DNA of 64,000 nt from Chrysomallon squamiferum (Eukaryota; Mollusca; Gastropoda; Neomphalida; Peltospiridae), in the NCBI GenBank assembly GCA_012295275.1, contig CM022679.1:12973915-13037914 (forward strand), in the 5' to 3' direction. Position 1 is the stretch's first letter, and each line of letters begins with the position of its first letter. The notes under the pieces are model-generated. The model was not told the DNA's origin. It did no database searches and was given only the letters and a program-made list of their open reading frames with translations. A program made the position numbers and the translations under genes. Positions 56,954 to 64,000 of the stretch are shown piece after piece.

Positions 56954-57919
56954 TATTCATTTATTCATTTGTTGTTCGGTTGTTGTTTTTCTCTTCTTTT
57001 TTTTTTTCTCTTGTTTTGGGGGAGGTGTGTGGTTGCTGGGCTTAATTCAGTTCATCTATTTGGTACGTTCAGTAAATGGTACACCATCGTTATACGTAAC
57101 AGACATAGTTCCATATTCTTCAAACTTACCGTTACCTTAAAAATCTCCTCTCCAGCAAAATATTTACCTTTTAAGTTTTTCTTAACATAGTCAGGAAGAT
57201 TTTTCTGAGATTTTTCTACGCCAGGCAATGTAACGGGCTTGGATTCTGCATTAATTGCCTGTTCTTTTTCCTTCGGGCTGAGCACTTCGAGAGCAGTTCC
57301 AAATAAAGTCCGTTTTGGCATTGCTTTCGTCTTTGTGACACGGTAAATATCTACGTCAGTGCCCATCTTGTGTTCAGTGTTAGCAGGGGAATACTGAAAA
57401 AAAATATTTAAAAAATACATTTACGATACATTTTGAGCTATTTGCAATCATATTTTTATATGCTGCATTAAAGTCAGTTTGAATGTGACTGCCGTGACTT
57501 GACTAAAAATGAAGTCCTCTGGTGAAAATATTTTTAAAATGTTCTTATTAAGGAATATGTTAATTCAGATTTTAAATATCTGAATAAACTGTTTGAGGGT
57601 TATATCTAAGAAAACACTTGCTATGTGGATGCACATTTAAGTAATATATTATCCGTCATACACATATATCAATATTAAAGAGAGTGCATGTTTCTTCAAA
57701 CAAAACAAAAGTAATAATAAGTAAATAAGTAAATAAATAAATAGTAGTAGTAGTAGTAACAACTATAATGATAACAATACTAATAATAGTAACAGTAACA
57801 ATGCTAATGAGAAAAATTAATAACAGAGGAACAAATTTCATATTATTCTGAATATTTTATCATAATCTGTATCAATATCAGTGTCAAAATTTATTTACTT
57901 ACAATATTATTATTATTAT

Positions 57920-57978
<59 letters not shown>

Positions 57979-58623
57979 GAAACTATTTATTAATAATAAT
58001 ACTTATAGATGCTAAATTTCCGTCTATCTAACAATTATTTCTATATTTTATATGTAACATAATATGTTCATGTTTCACTGAACGTAAAACAAAAATTTAT
58101 GAATAGTTGAAATAGTTTAAAATAAATATAAAAATAATGGGTCATCCCATCAAACATTTATGTATTTAAACCACTCACCATGACTCTTATAACATTCTTT
58201 TCATTTGCTTTTAGTCTTCTTGATATCTATGTACATTAGATGTTCTAAGGAATATTCAAAATTAAACATCACACGAATCAAAAGACAACTTGCTAAGTTT
58301 GTTTACATTAAAATGCATGACGTCATTTAGATTAATGTCCGAGGATAGCCGCAAAAATGTCAAACCATTTTCATCTTTTACCAATGAATGGGGACAAAAT
58401 TCAAATTTTATTTATTTATTTATTTATTTATTTGATGTTGATATCAATATATGTACATATAAACATAAATTTAATATTTTAAGCTGACCACAGCTCATCT
58501 TCATCTTGAGGGTATATAGTAGCAAAATACTGAATAACTGTTAGTCTACTTTAAATAATATTTAACAGCGCTACTACTACTACTACTACTACTACTAGTA
58601 AAATAAAAATAAAATAATAATAA

Positions 58624-58674
<51 letters not shown>

Positions 58675-58738
58675 TAACAATAATAATACTGTTGTTTTGT
58701 TGTTGTTGTTTGTTGTTCTTCTTCTGTTGTTGTTGTTG

Positions 58739-58778
<40 letters not shown>

Positions 58779-59420
58779 AGAATGAAAATTTGTCTGAGAA
58801 TGGATCTGACACGGTAAGCATTTTGGAAACTAAAAATCTAAGATGTTTATTATTATTTTTTTATATATATAATGTATTTTAATAATAGCAACAACAACAA
58901 CAACGACGACAACAACAACGACAATGACAACAACCAGTAACAATAATAAATAGAAACATCTTTAGTCCACATATAAAATTAAATAAAATACATTAAGGCA
59001 GCTCTTTTAATTTAATATAATTGTATCAAATATCCTGAAAAACAAAAAAACAACAAAAAAAAAAAACAATCTAAAGTCAATTATAGCAAACAGAACGGCA
59101 AAGAGCATACACCGGTAATAGAATTTATTATATTACCAAAACAAAAACAATTATTTGACGAATATAAATTATAAACATATATTAAGACAAAACTTAATAA
59201 CTGCTCTATATCGTTTTAATGCTGTCGGTTTAAAATTATTGTTCCGAACTAACAAAACAAAACTTAGGAAAGTTGGTAATTAATAAATTATATATTCACT
59301 TACCTGGTTAATGTGGGCGTGGACTGTTTCTAGGCAAGCATTGAGAAATGCGTGACGTTTTGTGAGGGTCAAATCTACCAGGCATTTCTCTGACGTAGAA
59401 CACATGTGAGTGTCATCCAT
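53708..59420 (-). CDS. Tandem-family gene 2: uncharacterised protein with PETDEFR motif and two alternative last exons
   Basis: Exons in transcription order: 59420-59304, 57393-57168, 56434-55646, then 54734-54646 or 54063-53708. Junctions are GT-AG and frames join, giving 406 or 495 residues. Exon 1 encodes MDDTHMCSTSEKCLVDLTLT and a short amphipathic stretch ending HAHINQ. Exon 2 ends near LPDYVKKNLK. The long exon begins with a charged helix (RRVFEERKKATEDTRKGLQ), has IPLPANIRHRFGSRICDSLL in its middle and ends NVFPGYSISNRESSTKSAFS...QPETDEFRYTRDEL. It has no signal peptide or membrane span. The matching gene lies just downstream on the same strand. Its start is 894 bp from the thioredoxin 2 start on the other strand, so the two may share a promoter region. 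The family is not recognised. Confidence 0.8.
54173..54319. repeat. (CT)n and CT-rich block in gene 2
   Basis: A pure CT run of about 58 bp is followed by interrupted CTCTCTTATTCT-like units. It lies between the two alternative last exons. Confidence 0.9.
54480..54485 (-). terminator. PolyA signal for the gene 2 proximal last exon
   Basis: AATAAA on the minus strand lies about 160 nt after the proximal exon stop and before the distal exon, as expected for an alternative 3' end. Confidence 0.5.
54646..54734 (-). CDS. Gene 2 proximal alternative last exon (KWAEHN)
   Basis: The acceptor is GATCTTTTTAG. Two bases complete a serine, then KWAEHNVLRQRMKKAWDEIP and eight more residues to TAG. The phase fits the donor at 55646. 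An in-frame stop and a nearby polyA signal support a terminal exon. Confidence 0.75.
56695..56952. repeat. (ATT)n and (TTC)n(ATT)n blocks in gene 2 intron 2
   Basis: Two triplet microsatellite clusters, about 56695-56745 and 56866-56952, between exons 3 and 2. Confidence 0.85.
57904..57977. repeat. (ATT)n(ACT)n microsatellite
   Basis: ATT triplets followed by about 57 bp of ACT triplets in gene 2 intron 1. Confidence 0.9.
58569..58778. repeat. Compound triplet repeats (CTA)n, (AAT)n, (GTT)n, (ATT)n
   Basis: Adjacent AAT and ATT runs are complementary across a GTT/GTTT-rich centre, so the block can fold. It lies in gene 2 intron 1. Confidence 0.85.
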
Positions 59421-60314
59421 AATCGTGGAGTAAGAGTGTATTTTTATTCATTAATTTTTACTCACTTGTTTTGATTTAGTAATGGTATATATTTGTTTTT
59501 GTTTATATGGCTCGTTCGATAATCACAGATATTTAGTACTTTCTTTACAGATTATGACTGTCACAGCGTTAGACCCTAAAATCAAGTTAATACTACGCTA
59601 ATTTACTAGTTTTCGTGTTTGCGTTTTATCGCATAAAATCGAAATGTATATATTTTGTTTATTTATAAAAAGCCAGTCAGTTCAATAATAATCACATTAT
59701 GGATTTTCTTTTGTTTTCATGATTTTCTCTTTATCATTATATTCATTTAATTAAAATGCCGTCCTTCCAAAATAAAAGGGAGCTAGACTGACATCTGAAA
59801 ACACTTTATTCAAACAAGACTAAATTCATAATTAAAATGAACAGTACATGACTTTGACTAGCTGTTTTCAGCATAAGGCTCTAGCTCAATGAGAATACAT
59901 ATATTTGTTGAAAGAAGCTTTTGTGGAGTTATATTCTTCTTTTTTTACTTGCTTTTTATTAAATAGATTAAACATTTAATATAAGGAAAGATGATGCAAT
60001 CAGTTATCTGATAATGCAAATGTCTGTATATTTCACTGTAAAAAAGTATTATTTCATCATTTTTATTTAGTAATAAAGATGCAGAAATATTATCTTATAT
60101 AAAATATATTTAATTTAAAAAAAATAATAATAATGATAAAGACACCTAAATAAAAATTAAAATAATAATAAAAACAAGTGATAACACTTTAACAGTAAAG
60201 CATAAAACAACAGGGGAAAAAAATGAGTGTGAAACCTGCCCCCAACACAAAAAAACAACAACATTATAAAGCCATTTAATTCATAAGCATTACTTCACTT
60301 TCAGTACTTTCAGA
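59421..60314. promoter_or_regulatory. Putative shared head-to-head promoter region of gene 2 and thioredoxin 2
   Basis: An 894-bp gap lies between two divergent start codons. No TATA box or CpG-rich core is evident, and a bidirectional promoter is inferred from layout only. The thioredoxin 5' UTR occupies the right end. Confidence 0.4.
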
Positions 60315-61593
60315 ATGACCAGCAGACAGATAATTCGTCGATTACTACCGTTGCTGAGTTCAGGATCATATAAATATGTCAGCAGAGTTACTTCCCTAAT
60401 AACTGCAAACAGTTCTGTGCACACTCAGACACTGCTGAAGTTTGGTCGAACTCTAGCAACAGCTGCCCCCAAATTCGACTGCATCAACATTCAAGATGAT
60501 GCAGATTTTCAAAAACATGTTGTAGAAAATCCCAAACCTGTTGTTATTGACTTCCATGCATCGTAAGATTGTTTTCATTTTTTTTTTTTTTTTTTTTTTT
60601 TTTTTGTTGAAAAACAGAAATATTATAAATTTAGAAATAACAGATTCATTATAAAGTATGTATTTAATTTATCAGTTAGATTTGCATTGTAAATCCACAT
60701 TCTTCTAATACAGTGATAAATATTAATGATGAAGAGTAATGTTCATTAAACATATTGTTTCAGGTTTATGCTTGTATCAGTAACACTTGCATAGAAACAA
60801 AGATAATTATATAATCCAAAAATTAATATCATTTTATTAATCAGTAATAAAGATAAAATAGCAAAGTGCATAACAAATATGCAATTTCAGTTAATGAGGA
60901 CTGAAAAAAACCAGGACAGGGTGTGTGTGTGTGTGTGTGTCTTCATTACAGTGCATGTGGTCCATTCAATAACATGTTTTTGCTTGTTGAATTATTATTT
61001 TTCAAAAATGTCTGTTTCTTTGTTTTAGTTGGTGTGGTCCTTGTAAACTGCTTGGTCCAAGACTGGAAGCAATTATATCAAAGAAAGCAGGAGATGTTGT
61101 TCTTGCCAAGGTTGATATAGATGACAACATGGAGTTGGCAATGCAGTTTGGAGTATGTACACTATGTAACAGTATTTTATTTATGTTTATTTATTTATGC
61201 TGTTTTACTAGGTGAAAATGTGAATGCACATATACACATATTCAAAAACAGTATTATTAATATTAAATTAAAATAAAAAGAAAATGGTAATAATCTTAAA
61301 TTTAAATCCTAAAAACAAAAATAATAATAATAAAATCGGGGAAAGTTTATGAATTATTTATAATATTTTAGTATTACTTTGTAAATAAGAGAGCAGTGAA
61401 AGCTTGTAAGGTTTGGGTCTGGCTTTATATTTAAAATGATTTAATTCAGTGGTCACTTGTTTTTTGTTTTTTTTGCCAGGTTCAGTCTGTGCCTACTGTC
61501 ATTGGCATGAAGAATGGTAAAATGCAGGAGATGTTCATTGGCTTGCAAGAAGATGACATCATAGAAACCTTTGTAGAAAAATTGGTCCATTAG
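60315..61593 (+). CDS. TXN2: Mitochondrial thioredoxin 2, three exons
   Basis: Exons 60315-60562, 61029-61152 and 61480-61593 join to 161 residues with GT-AG junctions. The first 60 or so residues are rich in Arg, Ser, Thr and Leu with few acids ([20 protein letters not shown]...), as in a mitochondrial import signal. The thioredoxin fold follows. [18 protein letters not shown] carries the active-site pair C85 and C88, with the first intron placed just before the WCGPCK codons. VAKVDID-like AKVDIDDN and the cis-proline motif QSVPTV are present. In this family the protein reduces disulfides in the matrix with thioredoxin reductase 2 and peroxiredoxin 3. The length is normal and all key residues are intact. 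Confidence 0.95.
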
Positions 61594-64000
61594 CTCCTGG
61601 TTTTCTACCAAAGTGTTTCTTAATATCCTGTATCAAAAACAAAATTAATGTGATGAATTTATTTATTTACTTACAACATAAAACTTTGGCTTGTTTTTTA
61701 ATTTTATTTGGTTGTTGTAAGACTTCCAGTAGTTTTAGTAAACCATTTGGTTTAATAATACTACCGTTAATAATTAATGAAAAAAGAAAATAACTAAATA
61801 TCCAATTACTGCTAAAATAAATGGATTTGTGATTGCGTGCAAGGTTTATGCAGTATTTAATGAATTTTGTAAAATATTTTTTTTCATTTTTTTTCACTGC
61901 CAAATACATCTTTGACAGATTTTAGTAAGATTAGGAATTGAATTTGCCACATTGTATTTAAAATGAGAAAACAAACAAAAAATGCATTTATTTTTATTCA
62001 AAATCATACAAAATAGAGAACCCACTTTCATGAAACTGAAGAAAAACTGAAAGAATTATGAAGCATAATTTAGGTATTTGTTAAGGCAGATTTTGATAAC
62101 ATGGATATTATATTTGTTCAAGTATTTATAGGTAATAGTTTTTAATACAGGTTAACTATGCTCAGTAGATTAGTTAATATTGGATATCTAATATTTATAC
62201 AATACAGGTATTTTGTTTAAAAACATCTAAACTTTTTTATGTAAAAATTACATAATGGTTGTATTATGACTTAGTAATTTAGATAATGTCACTAACATTA
62301 TTATGACTTACGAGGTTTTGTTTAAACTTAAATATTAGAATAGATTGAGGTTATAATCTGTAAAACGTTTGTTATTGCTATTATACTGCTGAATTTGTTA
62401 TTGTTATATTTAGATTTGAAAGGTGGTTTCAAGTAATTTTAGTAATTACCTCAAAATACTTAAAATGGTTAATGAGATCCATGAAATTGATACAACAGAA
62501 ATATGTGACTAAAACTTGTTTTGGAAAATGTTACAACATTTTTAAGGATGAAAACAGATTGATTTAATTTCATTTGCAATATTTTAAAAAAGAAAGTAGT
62601 AGTAGAAAAATCTTCACTTAAAAAAACATTTAAGTAAATATAAATTGGTATCTTGTGAGTGAGTAAAATTTAGTTTTCAAGAGAACTGTTTCAGCATGCT
62701 GCATGCCTGCCATGGTCACCAGCTCTTTTATCACTGAAAGTATGTAAAGCCACATGAATGACCAGTTAAGAAAAATAGCTTATTAGTTCTGTACATCATT
62801 CACAAGAAAAGGACTTTGAAAACAAAACAAATTTAAATGTGCTAAATTCCAACACCAGCATTTTTGCTGTGATCCTAATTAAAGTATGGATGTGTGAAAA
62901 GTTATATTCATTATATTTAAAATATTTTTAAAATGTAAGGATTGTTTTATATTGGATTTTTTTTTTTTTTTTTTTTTTTTGTCTGGAGACATCTAGATTA
63001 GAAAAAGTGTTTTAATTCCATTTTGGACACATTTAACATAAAAGCAAACTTTGTTAAAAATGTATTTTTAATTATTTTAATTTTGCTGTACTTGATAGAA
63101 AAAAAAAAGAGGCTAAATGTCAGCTTATCTTTCAGTATTATGTATCATCAGGCAAAAACTTCAGCTTAATCCTTCTTTTCACATTTATGACATGAATGCA
63201 GACTTGAAAGATCTCTGGTCATGACAAAACACTGATTTGAATTTAGAGTTTGTTATTAAACAAGAAATGAAATCCATTGCTTCACTCTAAATTGATTAAA
63301 GAACAATATGAAAAAAAAAAAAACACCAAAAAAATAAGTCAAATCATGGGGCCAATATCTCCTTATTTATGTTTTGATCATTTTATTTTATGAAAATGAA
63401 GATATCAGGACTGTTAATGTTATGGTGTACAGTTATTGCTTTTAACAATTTTGAAAATTTTCAGTGTTACCTTGGATATTGGTCTACTATGTCTCAGTGT
63501 GCCAGCCTAAAAGCTGCTTTACACCCTGTTGAGGTGCAAACACTGTGCTGGTTTCACACAGTTTATTTTCACAAAATGTAGTTTTTTCATTCATATGTAT
63601 ATAAAAATGGTAATAAAAATATTTTTATTTATTTATTAATTTGTGTTTGTTATATTATTAGAATAAACTGAATAACTGAATTTAAAGAGAAACTATTAAA
63701 GAAATGGATGTTAATAAATGAAAAATAATATTGTGCTTACAATACACTGTCATCAAGTACATAATTCCAGACCCTCTGTGGATGCTCAGGACATGTATAG
63801 ATGATTACATAATTGTAGTCTCAGTTAATGTTCATAATTTGAAACCCCTCCTTTATCGGTAGCACTAAAACAAAAAATCATACAACATATTCTAGCCCTA
63901 CTCTAAGAAACCATAAGAAAAAAAAATTCTGGATAGTACGTCTTATAATACTTTTTGAAACATGTTTGTTTTTGAACTGTTGATGTTTAACCTGCAGATA
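61594..64000. other. Probable long 3' UTR of thioredoxin 2 and downstream DNA
   Basis: AT-rich sequence with AATAAA at 61816-61821 and at later sites (for example near 63614). T-run at about 62959-62980. A plus-strand frame at 63390-63581 is not convincing as a gene. Nothing else is recognised before the window ends. Confidence 0.5.

Noticed and set aside
63390-63581. 63-aa plus-strand ORF after thioredoxin 2
   Set aside because: More likely part of a long 3' UTR or dispersed repeat; it has no family feature and shows a late AATAAA typical of UTR.

Overview
This window is nuclear DNA of an animal with long, AT-rich introns and a very heavy load of microsatellites: (CT)n up to about 220 bp, (TAA)n, (GT)n and triplet runs. 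Genes are split by GT-AG introns with polyA signals after the stops, and there is no operon structure. A secreted QPD/WND C-type lectin, the repeat style and the intron sizes would suit a mollusc or another lophotrochozoan, but no sequence here proves the lineage.

Layout. About 1.5-5.3 kb (+): six-exon secreted C-type lectin. 6.9-9.6 kb (-): four-exon NDUFS6-like subunit of mitochondrial complex I, with two of its four zinc ligands replaced and a 1-nt frame break in exon 1. 12.0-31.3 kb (+): five-exon membrane-anchored short-chain dehydrogenase (retinol/17-beta-hydroxysteroid dehydrogenase type). Its first intron is 13.7 kb and holds a large inverted repeat, two tRNA-like SINE copies, a 759-bp-period tandem duplication and a small antisense membrane-protein ORF. 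31.3-36.9 kb: no convincing gene. 36.9-43.9 kb (+): a run of intronless ORFs of unknown function. 45.9-59.4 kb (-): two tandem paralogous genes of an unrecognised family, each ending in a pair of alternative last exons. 60.3-61.6 kb (+): mitochondrial thioredoxin 2, head to head with the second paralog across an 894-bp gap. The rest is probable long 3' UTR and intergenic DNA.

The recognisable genes do not form one pathway. NDUFS6 and thioredoxin 2 are mitochondrial housekeeping genes, the SDR is probably an ER-membrane lipid or steroid enzyme, and the lectin is secreted. The most novel item is the tandem family at 45.9-59.4 kb. The order of its exons, the phases of its introns and the arrangement of its paired 3' ends are the same in both copies, while the proteins share only a few motifs (PETDEFR, W.E.N, ERDDEFWKFYD).
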